Assembly: GCF_003400205.1 (NCBI RefSeq)
Contig: NZ_QUQV01000016.1
Location: 1-64,000 of the forward strand
Direction: 5' to 3'
DNA length: 64,000 nucleotides
DNA from: Bacillus sp. HNG
GTDB lineage: Bacteria > Bacillota > Bacilli > Bacillales > Bacillaceae_L
Part shown: piece after piece, positions 33,867-42,351 of the stretch
How the letters are laid out: the number at the start of each line of letters is the position of its first letter
Numbering within the stretch: the first letter of the stretch is position 1
Notes under the pieces: model-generated
What the model saw: only the letters and a program-made list of their open reading frames with translations
Told to the model about the DNA's origin: nothing
The model's database searches: none
Program-made: the position numbers and the translations under genes

Positions 33867-35040
33867 CCTTTTCAGTAAGTTCTGTGGTGTCGTTTAAACC
33901 GACATCATCTTTTGTTTCTTTCTCATTCTCGTTTATTTCGGTTTCTACGCTGTTTTCTTGTTTCTTTGACTTATACCCCTCTAAAAGCTTTTTCGCTTTG
34001 TTTTCGTCTAAATACGGGGCTTGAATCTCGGTTAATGTGTCCCGCTTCAATAGGAATCTACCCGGAGTATCTTTACTTATCTTGTCGCTACCTGGCGTAC
34101 CGATAATCTTTGCGTTCGATAGGTCGGTAGTGCGAAACCCCATTCGAACGGTTAATAACGAACGTACTTTTGTGTCCAGTATGTCATGGGAAGGCCTTTG
34201 CAAAGAAAGAATGTTGTAAATGCCAAGCGCCCTCCCTAATGAATCGATTTGTACTAGCATCTTTTTAATGTCCTTGTTATCCATTACCATTACAATTTCA
34301 TCAATAGCAAGAACGATATAAGGAACGCGCTTGTTTTTCGGCAGATCGTCAACGTGCATTACTCCCGCTTTATTTAACAGCTTGCTGCGCTTTACCATTT
34401 CCGTATAAACCTTACCTAACATCCTCTCTAATTCCTCAGGGAAAACAGATACTTCCTTTACGTGATCTACTCCCCTAAACAAATGAAACTCACTCATTTT
34501 CAGGTCGCCTAGATACAAATGTAGTTCCTGTGGGCTTTTAGTTTGAATTAACGTACAAAGGATGGACCGTAGCTGCGTAGACTTCCCGCTTCCCGGTTCT
34601 CCTGAAATCAATGCGTTTGGTTCGGTCTTTGCGTCATATGCAACCCATTCCCCGTTTAGATTCATTCCACAAATGATAGGTACTTTCATATCCTTGATAC
34701 TTTCCTTGATATCCTCATACGAGTAAGTTAGTTCTTTCTTCATGCGAGTTTTATAGATAATGAGTACAAACTTCTTGTTTTCCCCTTCTATCTTGAAATG
34801 ATTTCCGAAATGTTGGCTTAACACGTACTCTTTTTTCTTCAATTCCTTTGGATCCATCCCATTCAATAACGTGAATGTATACTCAATTGTCTTTTCCTTA
34901 AAGATAACAGCGTGAACCTTTGGGTATGCCTTTAATTCCCTGTCGTTTCCCTTCTTGTAAGTTTTATATAATCCCATGTTTGAGAACACGTTTAATAACT
35001 CACTCTTTGCCCTCTGCTTGTCGATAAACTCCTTTAGCAC
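33835..35040 (-). CDS. FtsK/SpoIIIE-type DNA translocase
   Basis: 401 aa from GTG 35040. Walker A GEPGSGKS near residue 146, Walker B YIVLAIDE near 243, and the late block SLQRPSHDILDTKVRSLLTV. This is the single-motor-domain form without membrane helices, as in TcpA/ConQ-like coupling proteins of Gram-positive elements. The gene immediately upstream encodes a small membrane protein whose stop codon abuts this GTG, so that protein could supply the membrane anchor. Confidence 0.85.
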   Translation of the reverse strand: MLKEFIDKQRAKSELLNVFSNMGLYKTYKKGNDRELKAYPKVHAVIFKEKTIEYTFTLLNGMDPKELKKKEYVLSQHFGNHFKIEGENKKFVLIIYKTRMKKELTYSYEDIKESIKDMKVPIICGMNLNGEWVAYDAKTEPNALISGEPGSGKSTQLRSILCTLIQTKSPQELHLYLGDLKMSEFHLFRGVDHVKEVSVFPEELERMLGKVYTEMVKRSKLLNKAGVMHVDDLPKNKRVPYIVLAIDEIVMVMDNKDIKKMLVQIDSLGRALGIYNILSLQRPSHDILDTKVRSLLTVRMGFRTTDLSNAKIIGTPGSDKISKDTPGRFLLKRDTLTEIQAPYLDENKAKKLLEGYKSKKQENSVETEINENEKETKDDVGLNDTTELTEKDVFFDAIDEA

Positions 35041-35376
35041 CTATAACCCTCCCATCAATTTATAAAACACATAGAGGATAAAACTGTATGTTCCAACAGG
35101 GAGTGCAATCTTTGTAAAGCTTTCGATTACATACGCTATATTTTCAAGTCCAACTTTAGCGAAATTGACTTCTAACACATGTGAAAGCATACCTATTGCA
35201 CCTACACCGATGACAAGGGCATAAGCCCCTGCCACCTCTGGAGACATATTAAAGAATCCTTCTATCGACATACCAGGAACCAAACTGTATAAAATAGGAG
35301 TATGAGACATTCTCTTTTCGCTGTGTCCGGCCAAGAACTCACGGAAGGGAATTGTCTCTATTTTTCGTTTGAACAC
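35041..35376 (-). CDS. Small membrane protein, FtsK partner candidate (111 aa)
   Basis: GTG 35376, directly after the stop of the preceding small gene. Two hydrophobic segments (about residues 48-66 and 84-106) and a basic N-terminus (MFKRKIETIPFREF). Stop-start contact with the translocase gene on the other side points to tight translational coupling and a shared complex at the membrane. Confidence 0.65.
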   Translation of the reverse strand: MFKRKIETIPFREFLAGHSEKRMSHTPILYSLVPGMSIEGFFNMSPEVAGAYALVIGVGAIGMLSHVLEVNFAKVGLENIAYVIESFTKIALPVGTYSFILYVFYKLMGGL

Positions 35377-35529
35377 TTACCGCACCCCCAATACTTCCCG
35401 CTGCTTAACTTCATCTTGAATCAAGTCAGCTAATTCCTTGTTATCCGTATACCAAGCAAAAGCAAGTAGCATCCACAATTGTTCACGAGGCGTTTTAGTT
35501 ATTTTCCTTTTAACTAAAATTTTTTTCAT
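35377..35529 (-). CDS. Small hypothetical protein (50 aa)
   Basis: ATG 35529 preceded by GAGGAGG. MKKILVKRKITKTPREQLWM and then an acidic helix. First gene of the FtsK/Replic_Relax operon, ending one base before the next GTG. Basic-then-acidic make-up fits a small adaptor; family unknown. Confidence 0.6.
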   Translation of the reverse strand: MKKILVKRKITKTPREQLWMLLAFAWYTDNKELADLIQDEVKQREVLGVR

Positions 35530-35997
35530 TATTTTTTCCTCCTCGATGTATAAAACGTTTTGTCTTTGGGAATACTAATAAGTTACACATCTGATAAAAT
35601 ACGTTGGTTGACCCCCTCCCTTCCTCTCCTTCTCTTCCCCCCGCGCCCCCCTTCACTACCTCTCCAACCCTCCCAACTTCTTAACAGGATTTCGTTTTGT
35701 TGGTTCTACTGGATTATTACTTGTATAAGTCCACTTATCTTACTGAATAGGTAGTGTGTAGAAATAGAAAACGAAACTAGTAAAAATCATGATAAACTTC
35801 ATACGTTTTCGGACGAAGCTAGAATTTATAATGAATCCTACTGTTTTGTTTTCGTGCTATAAGCCTATGCTGCACTGGTTGTCCATGTTTCACCAAAAAA
35901 TAAAAAAGTTTTTTCACATATTGGGGAAAGTTTCGTTTAAATAATAGATTCCCTGTCCATACTGGAACTAAGATAACTAGATCAGGGAGTGTTAAAA
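35530..35997. other. Divergent control region between two operons
   Basis: 468 bp between the FtsK operon (minus) and an XRE gene (plus). It contains the C-rich tract at 35611-35680 and no coding frame. Promoters for both directions should lie here. Confidence 0.45.
35611..35680. repeat. 70-bp pyrimidine tract, G-rich on the minus strand
   Basis: Almost purely C and T on the plus strand, including CTTCCCCCCGCGCCCCCC. On the minus strand this gives at least four runs of three or more G, able in principle to form a G-quadruplex. It lies upstream of the FtsK operon on its template side. Confidence 0.6.
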
Positions 35998-36222
35998 GTG
36001 TTTGGATTCGGTAAAAAACGAAGTAAATTCGGAAAGTGGTTAGATAGACAGCGCATGACGCAAGAAGAATTAAGGGAAGCTGCAAAGATTGGGAGAAATA
36101 CCGCAAGTAGAGTTTGTAGTGACCCGGAATATACGCCAAGTGCATCAACTATTAAAAAGCTAATGAAGGTTGTTAGACGGGTAGATCCTAATGCTAAAGT
36201 GGATGATTTTTTCGATATGTAA
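35998..36222 (+). CDS. XRE-family HTH regulator (74 aa)
   Basis: GTG 35998 is preferred because GGGAG lies 8 bases upstream; GTG 35989 overlaps that site. The HTH is MTQEELREAAKIGRNTASRV followed by STIKKLMKVVRRVDP. Divergent from the FtsK operon, so it probably regulates it, like small repressors of mobile elements. Confidence 0.75.
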   Translation: MFGFGKKRSKFGKWLDRQRMTQEELREAAKIGRNTASRVCSDPEYTPSASTIKKLMKVVRRVDPNAKVDDFFDM

Positions 36223-36228
36223 ATAAAA

Positions 36229-36258
36229 AAGCCTCCTTCCCGCGGCGAAAGGTGGCTT
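36229..36258 (+). terminator. Terminator after the XRE gene
   Basis: AAGCC-T-CCTT / AAGG-T-GGCTT stem 7 bp after the stop; flanked by A and T runs, so bidirectional use with the minus-strand gene is possible. Confidence 0.65.
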
Positions 36259-36341
36259 CTATGCATTCCTCGTTTTCATTATAAGTACAAAATAAACCGT
36301 TTACAGTGAAGTTTGTCACATTTTCGCAAGTAATAGCATTT

Positions 36342-36806
36342 TTACCCTAATGTCCCTTTATACATCTGGTAAATAGTATTCGCAAATCCCATAAGAGTTT
36401 GCATTGTGTTAAAATCCTCAATTCCCGCATTGACTTTATTCATAATCTGCCTATATTTACTTTCGGCAGCCTCTAAATTAGGTGAAGTGCTAATCGCGAG
36501 AATTTCTTTTAATAAATCTAACACTTCATCTTGTTGATCTTTAAGATTCATAAGTAGAGACACAACGTTATCTAAGCCTTTTGTGTTTGCTTCAATGTTT
36601 TTTAATGTCCGCAAAACATCCTGCTCATAAGCTTCTTTTTTATCTCTCTTTATCCTTTCAGCTTCATATAATTGATGAATCGTTTCGTTCATCTGACCTA
36701 ATGCAGCTGTATTAATCATAGGGGTGGTATCAAATTTTATTTCCGGAATTTTTATGTCAGACCATTGTTTCCCTACTAATTGTTTCTTCAAATCATCCAT
36801 TTTCAT
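36342..36806 (-). CDS. Hypothetical coiled-coil protein (154 aa)
   Basis: ATG 36806 has AGGAG 8 bases upstream (GTG 36815 overlaps it). The middle is a long helical region (LGQMNETIHQLYEAERIKRD ... LKNIEANTKGLDNVVSLL) typical of coiled coils. Follows a 34-aa membrane peptide gene by 14 bp, same strand. Confidence 0.55.
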   Translation of the reverse strand: MKMDDLKKQLVGKQWSDIKIPEIKFDTTPMINTAALGQMNETIHQLYEAERIKRDKKEAYEQDVLRTLKNIEANTKGLDNVVSLLMNLKDQQDEVLDLLKEILAISTSPNLEAAESKYRQIMNKVNAGIEDFNTMQTLMGFANTIYQMYKGTLG

Positions 36807-36820
36807 TGACACCACTCCTA

Positions 36821-36925
36821 TTATCGATACTTATTAACGAAAACAGCTGCAGCAATCACCACTATCGGCATTAGACCGAAAAATGAGAATGTAGCATCTA
36901 GAATTCCAGAAACAGAAAGCGCCAT
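36821..36925 (-). CDS. Single-pass membrane micro-protein (34 aa)
   Basis: ATG 36925 with GGAGG 9 bases upstream. MALSVSGILDATFSFFGLMP is followed by a hydrophobic segment and the basic end NKYR. Size, alanine-rich helix and basic C-terminus recall filamentous-phage coat proteins or holin-like peptides, but this is only a resemblance of layout. Confidence 0.55.
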   Translation of the reverse strand: MALSVSGILDATFSFFGLMPIVVIAAAVFVNKYR

Positions 36926-37077
36926 GTACAAACCTCCATTTTTTTGTAAGTTATACGATAACTATACTAAATAAGTTTCATAGAATCGATACGAAATACT
37001 ACATTTTGTATGGAGTAGACTACGTATTTATGAATAGCCTTTGATTTGTCAAAGATACAAGTTAGAGGTGATTTTTT

Positions 37078-37497
37078 ATGGAATTATGGGGATTAATGCT
37101 ATTTGTTTTAATTTTCGTTCTTATCCTGCTTTACTACCTGGTAGACCACTTAAGAAACCCTGTATTTGCTACTGTTCCACCTATAGATAATCAACGTGCA
37201 AAATGTGAAAGCCCTATTGAAGTAAGATTATACGGGGCATTAACGGCAATGGGTTATTACGTAGAGACTCAAGTACCATGTGGTAGGTATCGGATTGATA
37301 TTACATTGCCCCAATATAAATTAGCGATTGAATGTGACGGGAAAGCTAATCACTCAACGCCTGCACAAAAAGCGCATGATCGTAGAAAGAACGATCATTT
37401 ACGTAAGAACGGCTGGAAGGTACTTCGGTTTAGTGGTCGGCAAATATACCGAAACATGCCAACTGTCATTAAAAGAATCGAAAAAGCCATTTCATAA
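37078..37497 (+). CDS. Membrane-anchored DUF559 endonuclease
   Basis: 139 aa. An N-terminal hydrophobic helix (residues 4-24) is followed by a complete DUF559/Vsr-like nuclease domain: SPIEVRLYGAL near 45, YRIDITLP (D74), KLAIECDGKANH (E85, D87, K89) and WKVLRFSGRQIYRN. Vsr-like enzymes nick or cut DNA. Membrane anchoring is unusual and could place the nuclease where DNA enters or leaves the cell. Confidence 0.75.
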   Translation: MELWGLMLFVLIFVLILLYYLVDHLRNPVFATVPPIDNQRAKCESPIEVRLYGALTAMGYYVETQVPCGRYRIDITLPQYKLAIECDGKANHSTPAQKAHDRRKNDHLRKNGWKVLRFSGRQIYRNMPTVIKRIEKAIS

Positions 37498-37773
37498 CGC
37501 GAGACTTTAAAAGGAATGTCCGAATTGGATGTTCCCTTTTTATATCTTCTAAGAAGAAAAATTCTGATACTCGTTGTGGTTCAAGTACACAATATTCCCA
37601 AGGTTCAAAGGATATTGCGTCCACACTCCCGGTAAGATCGTCAAACTCCTCTCCAACAACAACCACCCCATTATCAAACGTCAAACCAACACTCCATATG
37701 TTCCTGTTTTTATGCACTGGATATACTCACCCGCTTCAGCTGCACGAAATACGCAAACATATTCTAAAGACAT
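37469..37773 (-). pseudogene. Hypothetical protein, probably frameshifted
   Basis: The well-placed start is ATG 37773 (AAAGGGGTG upstream), giving MSLEYVCVFRAAEAGEYIQC then a stop after 30 codons. One base near 37684 moves the frame into FDNGVVVVGEEFDDLTGSVD and on to 37469, for about 101 residues in total. The separate 82-aa frame starting at 37717 has no ribosome-binding site. Its end overlaps the DUF559 gene by 29 bp on the opposite strand. Confidence 0.5.
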
Positions 37774-37845
37774 AAAAAACACCCCTTTATATTTTGTCAC
37801 CCATATATATCGGCACTTTGAAAGGCGTGTTCAGTTAAAAATTAC

Positions 37846-37861
37846 TTACAACTAGTTGTAA
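37846..37861. promoter_or_regulatory. 16-bp perfect palindrome
   Basis: TTACAACTAGTTGTAA lies 73 bp upstream of the minus-strand frameshifted gene and about 490 bp before the MerR-like gene. Operator candidate. The remaining gap to 38140 shows no gene. Confidence 0.45.
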
Positions 37862-38140
37862 ATGGATAATAAAATTATAATGAACTGAATAACAACTTGG
37901 ATAATAATTATCGCGTTATTATACATGAAATTATCATTTTAAACCCTTTGGTATCAATAGTTGAATGGCATTTTTGAGAGATGTCTAATTTTTGTTGCTA
38001 ATTTGTCCCTTATAACAAAAGTGGAATAGTAGAAATATCTAATTTGGATTTTTAATTTTTTTTACCCCTTTATGTCTATTTTTCAAATTTGTTTTTACAA
38101 GTTAGTCGGGATTTAAAACACACTTTAAACCCTTACCATG

Positions 38141-38226
38141 ACAAGAAAGAGGTCTTCCTTAACGCGGAAGAGTCAAGAAGGAAGACCCCTCTTCCGAAGG
38201 AGGAAGACCCCCCGCTTCCTTCTTGT
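38141..38226. repeat. Nested inverted repeats (GGAAGACC family)
   Basis: ACAAGAA (38141-38147) pairs with TTCTTGT (38220-38226), GGTCTTCCTT (38151-38160) with AAGGAAGACC (38178-38187), and further GGAAGA/CTTCC units overlap them, so alternative folds are possible. It lies about 130 bp in front of the MerR-like/DUF3967 gene. Candidates are a structured leader RNA, origin or recombination site. Confidence 0.55.
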
Positions 38227-38354
38227 AGATCATAACGCGTTCTCAACCAGACATTAAAGTAGCTTACAGTAAGAGAATGATTACACCTTGCAGGATTCGG
38301 ACAAGCGATAGATAATTAAGAAAAGAACGACTATGAGAACGGGAGGGAATTACA

Positions 38355-38927
38355 ATGGACATATCAGAGAAAGCCTATTCTCCAAAGGAAGTAAGCCATA
38401 CCCTAGATATTGGAGACAGTACCCTTCGCAAGTGGTGCCTTGCACTCGAAAAGCAAGACTACAAGTTTATAAGGAACGACCAAAACAGGCGCTTGTATGT
38501 AGAAAGTGATTTGGTGGTATTACGCCACTTTCAGAAACTTGTACAAGACAACAATATGCAACTGGATAACGCCGCAATGCTTATCGTAGATAGGTTTGGT
38601 AAAGGTGCGTTCGAGGCAGGAACGGATATCATTCTTGCAGAAAATAAAGAAGAACAGCGTGATTTAATGCGTTCTGATAATGAGGTTATACAACAGTTTC
38701 TAGAACACATGAGAACGCAACAAGAACACATCAAACAGCAAGAGGAATTTAACAAAGAATTGTTAAAACGACTAGATCAACAACAACAATACATAGAAGA
38801 ACGCCTTAATAAACGCGACGAAACACTTATCCAGTCTTTACGAGAAGCACAAGAGACAAGAAAACTACTTGCAGCTGCACAAGAGGACCAAAAGAAGGGT
38901 TTTTTCTCCCGCTTATTTGGAAAATAA
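38355..38927 (+). CDS. MerR-like HTH protein with coiled coil and DUF3967 end
   Basis: 190 aa. MerR-type HTH at residues 5-65 (YSPKEVSHTLDIGDSTLRKW ... NRRLYVESDLVVLRHF), then a long glutamine-rich coiled coil (about 100-175), ending GFFSRLFGK, an amphipathic membrane-touching tail typical of DUF3967 proteins. This family is common on B. cereus-group plasmids. A role in plasmid maintenance or regulation is likely but unproven. Confidence 0.75.
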   Translation: MDISEKAYSPKEVSHTLDIGDSTLRKWCLALEKQDYKFIRNDQNRRLYVESDLVVLRHFQKLVQDNNMQLDNAAMLIVDRFGKGAFEAGTDIILAENKEEQRDLMRSDNEVIQQFLEHMRTQQEHIKQQEEFNKELLKRLDQQQQYIEERLNKRDETLIQSLREAQETRKLLAAAQEDQKKGFFSRLFGK

Positions 38928-38932
38928 TAAAA

Positions 38933-38950
38933 GACCATCAAAAGATGGTC
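38933..38950 (+). terminator. Terminator after the DUF3967 gene
   Basis: GACCATC-AAAA-GATGGTC, 6 bp after the stop, followed by CTTCTT. Confidence 0.65.
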
Positions 38951-38995
38951 CTTCTTAAACTAACGTACCCTTTGTTAAGTGCAATATTTCAAAAT

Positions 38996-39643
38996 TTAAT
39001 CTAAATCATCTTTTTCTAGAAAATACTCTTCATTGGAACTTTTTAAAACAATATCAAAATTTCGATGGTAAGGATGCATAAATAATTCATATTGAATTCT
39101 ACGTTCTTCATGTGATTGCCTTAAAAAATTTATATTTGTTCCTCTTTCAGTAACATCACGAAAAGACCTTCTCATAAATTCGGTTTCTCCATCCGTATAT
39201 AAGTAAACTTTTAAATCAAATAAATTTGGATTAGTAAATGCAACACTCATACCTTCTATAATATTTACTTTGTTTTTGGATGAAATTAAATTGCTCTTCA
39301 TATAATGCGTGCCTATTGTATAAAAATCTAAACCCTCTTTAATCATATGTATGTCTCGCTCTAAAGCTAATATATTATGAGCGCCTGGGTGACAAGCTGT
39401 CATTTTATAATGATGTTTTTCATTCTTATATTCGTAATTTATAACAGCGTACTTCCTAATATTAGAGGAGCCAATAATATATGGGTCAGTATTAATATAG
39501 TTCACATCACTTTGTCCTAATAGTTTTATAAGGTTATTGGCAAACATTGTCTTTCCAGAAGCACCATGACCCGAAATTCCAATTATAATTTTTCTATCTT
39601 TACTGCTTACCGAGTTTGCTATCTTATGTAATATCTTGTCCAT
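38996..39643 (-). CDS. Uridine kinase-like P-loop protein (215 aa)
   Basis: Walker A GHGASGKT near residue 26 and the layout of the uridine kinase/phosphoribulokinase group: NYINTDPYIIG near 49 (nucleoside side) and NIIEGMSVAF near 126. The lid arginines appear in EFMRRSFRDVTERG. It probably phosphorylates a nucleoside or a similar small molecule. It stands alone. Confidence 0.7.
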   Translation of the reverse strand: MDKILHKIANSVSSKDRKIIIGISGHGASGKTMFANNLIKLLGQSDVNYINTDPYIIGSSNIRKYAVINYEYKNEKHHYKMTACHPGAHNILALERDIHMIKEGLDFYTIGTHYMKSNLISSKNKVNIIEGMSVAFTNPNLFDLKVYLYTDGETEFMRRSFRDVTERGTNINFLRQSHEERRIQYELFMHPYHRNFDIVLKSSNEEYFLEKDDLD

Positions 39644-39780
39644 AGTTCCCCACCTATCCTCAAAATTTAGCCATGATTTTATACATAAAATTCCGGGAAA
39701 TAAATTTTCACGTTCATTTGAAACGTTGATAAATCAACAATGTATAAAATATTGCATATACCCAAAGGGTAGCTATTTCT

Positions 39781-39804
39781 AAAACCTCATTTTAATGGGG
39801 TTTT
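39781..39804 (-). terminator. Terminator-like hairpin
   Basis: AAAACCTCATT / AATGGGGTTTT around TT with A/T flanks, in the gap between two minus-strand genes. Confidence 0.55.
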
Positions 39805-39921
39805 CTCGCTGTTGTTATTCAACTTAATATTAACTATATTGAGTAATATTGTATGTCGTATACATCATAATTCATTTTTCAGAGATTCAGTGTTTCACTA
39901 AAAACTGATACAACTAAGTGT

Positions 39922-40869
39922 TTAATTGCCTTTAATGAATGTCGATATCTCCGCGTTTAATCGCCTCTTACAAATTTGTATAGCTTCGTTACTCAATGTC
40001 ATAAATTCATCAATGTGAAAATCTAAGAGTGAATACATGTCATTTTCGTTAATTTCATTTTTTACAATTTCATTATAAAATTTATTTAGAACTTCATTTT
40101 GATACCCACGAAACGTATCTAAAGTATCGTCAAGACCAGCAAACATTGCATCTGATTTCATTTTTGCAGATATTTTCCTAATCTCATTCCTTTTGTTAGT
40201 TTCTTTTTCAAGTAAATCATCTTTCGTTCCTAAGTACTTCGATCTTGTTTCAAGAAGCATTTTAAAATCATATTTTTTGAATAACCTAGCAAACTTCCTT
40301 TTGTTTATTTTTAATGAGTATTCTATTTTTATAGTTCTATTCTTAAGGGAATTTGCAACACTTCTCTTCTTCTTTTCTTCCCGAAGTATTTTCTCAATTT
40401 CCTTAATTCGTGAATTATATTGATTATAGGTTCTGATAATATTGAATCTTTCAAAATTTATAATGTTCAAACTAATAAGGTCCTGAACAATCATTTCAAT
40501 TTTATCTATACGCATATTAGAAATAATTAACTCGCGTTGGCGAAGATCATTTAATTTTGCACTTTCATGTATACTCTCCATTTGTAATTTTCTTTGTTCA
40601 ATCATGTTAGTTTCATGTAACTTAGTCTGCGTCACTAAGGTTTCATTATGTAATTCTCTCTGGGCTTCTAATTGTTTACTCGTCACTAAATATACAGTCA
40701 AAGCACCTACAATTGCACCTATATATCCCCCCCAAAAGCCCAACCATCCATTCGCATCGCCAAGAGCTGTTGAGAAAATTGGTTTATGCATAAAATGAGC
40801 TAAAGCAATAGGAATTAGTGCTACTAAACATAACAACAAACCATATAAAACATTTTTATTTATCTTCAC
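39922..40869 (-). CDS. Hypothetical membrane protein with long coiled coil (315 aa)
   Basis: Two hydrophobic helices at about residues 8-27 and 41-62 (GFWGGYIGAIVGALTVYLVT) followed by a long charged coiled coil (LEAQRELHNETLVTQTKLHE...). This two-helix plus coiled-coil design recurs in membrane proteins of defence islands and plasmids, but no family is certain. Confidence 0.55.
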   Translation of the reverse strand: MKINKNVLYGLLLCLVALIPIALAHFMHKPIFSTALGDANGWLGFWGGYIGAIVGALTVYLVTSKQLEAQRELHNETLVTQTKLHETNMIEQRKLQMESIHESAKLNDLRQRELIISNMRIDKIEMIVQDLISLNIINFERFNIIRTYNQYNSRIKEIEKILREEKKKRSVANSLKNRTIKIEYSLKINKRKFARLFKKYDFKMLLETRSKYLGTKDDLLEKETNKRNEIRKISAKMKSDAMFAGLDDTLDTFRGYQNEVLNKFYNEIVKNEINENDMYSLLDFHIDEFMTLSNEAIQICKRRLNAEISTFIKGN

Positions 40870-40938
40870 AAATCTTATCTCCTTTCAAGTTAAACTTTAG
40901 ACAAAAGAAAAGAATGTCCTGCATTTTTGAATTAAAAT

Positions 40939-41139
40939 AGTGGAGAAGTGGAGGAAAGTTGAAGAAATTTACCTTTTTTCTCTTACGAACTCTATATATT
41001 AACTTTGTATTTTTATCTCAACTATTTTCCACTATTCCACTATAAAAGATAAAGAATGTTATTAAATCAAGGTTTAAAGGGGATTGCAGAGAGTGGAAAA
41101 CTGAAAATTAATAGGTGAATACAGTTGAAAAGAGTGGAG
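40939..41139. repeat. Six AGTGGA motifs in an intergenic region
   Basis: AGTGGAG/A occurs at 40939, 40947, 41092 and 41133, and in reverse orientation at 41027 and 41035 (TTCCACT). The 314-bp gap between two membrane-protein genes otherwise holds nothing recognisable. It might be a multi-site operator. Confidence 0.35.
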
Positions 41140-41184
41140 AAAACACAAAAAAACATGAGTTTCCCCATGCCTTTTGATTATAAT

Positions 41185-41679
41185 TTAGTTAATGGTTTCT
41201 ACAATTTGCAGAATTTGAAGTACCGTAAGAGCGAATATTAAAACGTTTAAGATCGCCATAGGAATTTTTAAAAGAATGTTTGTATTCTTTTTTAGTTGCA
41301 TTTTAATTATTTTAAACGTCCCAGATAGAGCTGCATATATGGTGAATAAGAAGAGCAATAAGATAACTATGTTAACGAAGACATTTGAAAAGAAGTACAT
41401 AAGAACAAAAGAAATAGTACCAAGAAATATTGCCACCCCAATTTCCATAACAGCTTCACCTATCTCTTCTTGAGTCTTTCTGATTTCAGTGAGAACTCCA
41501 ACCAGGCCAAACAAACCGAAAAAAGCTCCAACTATATTAGATATTAGTTCGTAGCCTAAAAAATCAGGCTTCATATAAAGAAAAGCCGATAAACATAAGA
41601 ACGCTATTCCTAGTGCGATACCTTCAATAACCTTTTCTTCGTCTGATTTTTCTCTTTTGGCCATACCTTCAACTCCCAT
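41185..41679 (-). CDS. Hypothetical four-helix membrane protein (164 aa)
   Basis: Start codon at 41679; an inner ATG (MAKREKSDEEK) five codons on is equally possible. Four hydrophobic segments fill most of the protein (about 18-38, 44-62, 75-115, 138-160). No motif. Function unknown. Confidence 0.5.
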   Translation of the reverse strand: MGVEGMAKREKSDEEKVIEGIALGIAFLCLSAFLYMKPDFLGYELISNIVGAFFGLFGLVGVLTEIRKTQEEIGEAVMEIGVAIFLGTISFVLMYFFSNVFVNIVILLLFLFTIYAALSGTFKIIKMQLKKNTNILLKIPMAILNVLIFALTVLQILQIVETIN

Positions 41680-42351
41680 ATTGATTTATAAAATGTTATA
41701 CGGCTCGTCCCCCTATTTAGTTTCAAATTCCGACAAAAAAACGCCTGTATTTACAAGGGGAAGACCTATAAAAATTTGTTTCTTTTTATCTCAATATACC
41801 TCTGAGAGCTCCATATTGGCTTTTTAAGGGGCTTGTTTTGATTTTCTCTTATTTCAATAACAATATAACCTTAAAATCATTTAAAGGGCGATCTTAAGCG
41901 TCTATTAACTGTATTGATCAGAGTAATACAGTGATCTTAGAATATAAGGTGCTAGTTAACATAATCATCCTTATAGGTATCTATGTTTACAGCAATTAGA
42001 CATAAAAAAACTCACCAATAATAGGTGAGGATGGCAATAAAGTTTGCCGAATAATGACTTACTTAATATAACATTTTTAGTTAACATAAGCAGTGTTATC
42101 GGCACTGAAAGAGGTTCTTAAAATGGGAGTCCGTGGGCATTATCTGCATTTTTTTGTTATCCACTGGGACACTCGAAATTTATCGAAATGGCAGTATATG
42201 ATGAGAAATAAATTAGCCAAAACTGTCTGCTTTATTAGTGAGTAATATCTAGGTCTATTTGCTTGTTAATATGCAATTCCACTCAAAATATATTATAATA
42301 GTATTGAAATAGTTTTTAACATAACCGTTTACTTTAGGAGATGAATTTCAG
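41680..42351. other. Gap with a minus-strand terminator
   Basis: A 672-bp stretch without a gene. The hairpin CTCACC / GGTGAG (42011-42029) preceded by seven A would end minus-strand transcription, yet no minus-strand gene is present to its right, which suggests deletion or insertion nearby. Confidence 0.45.
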
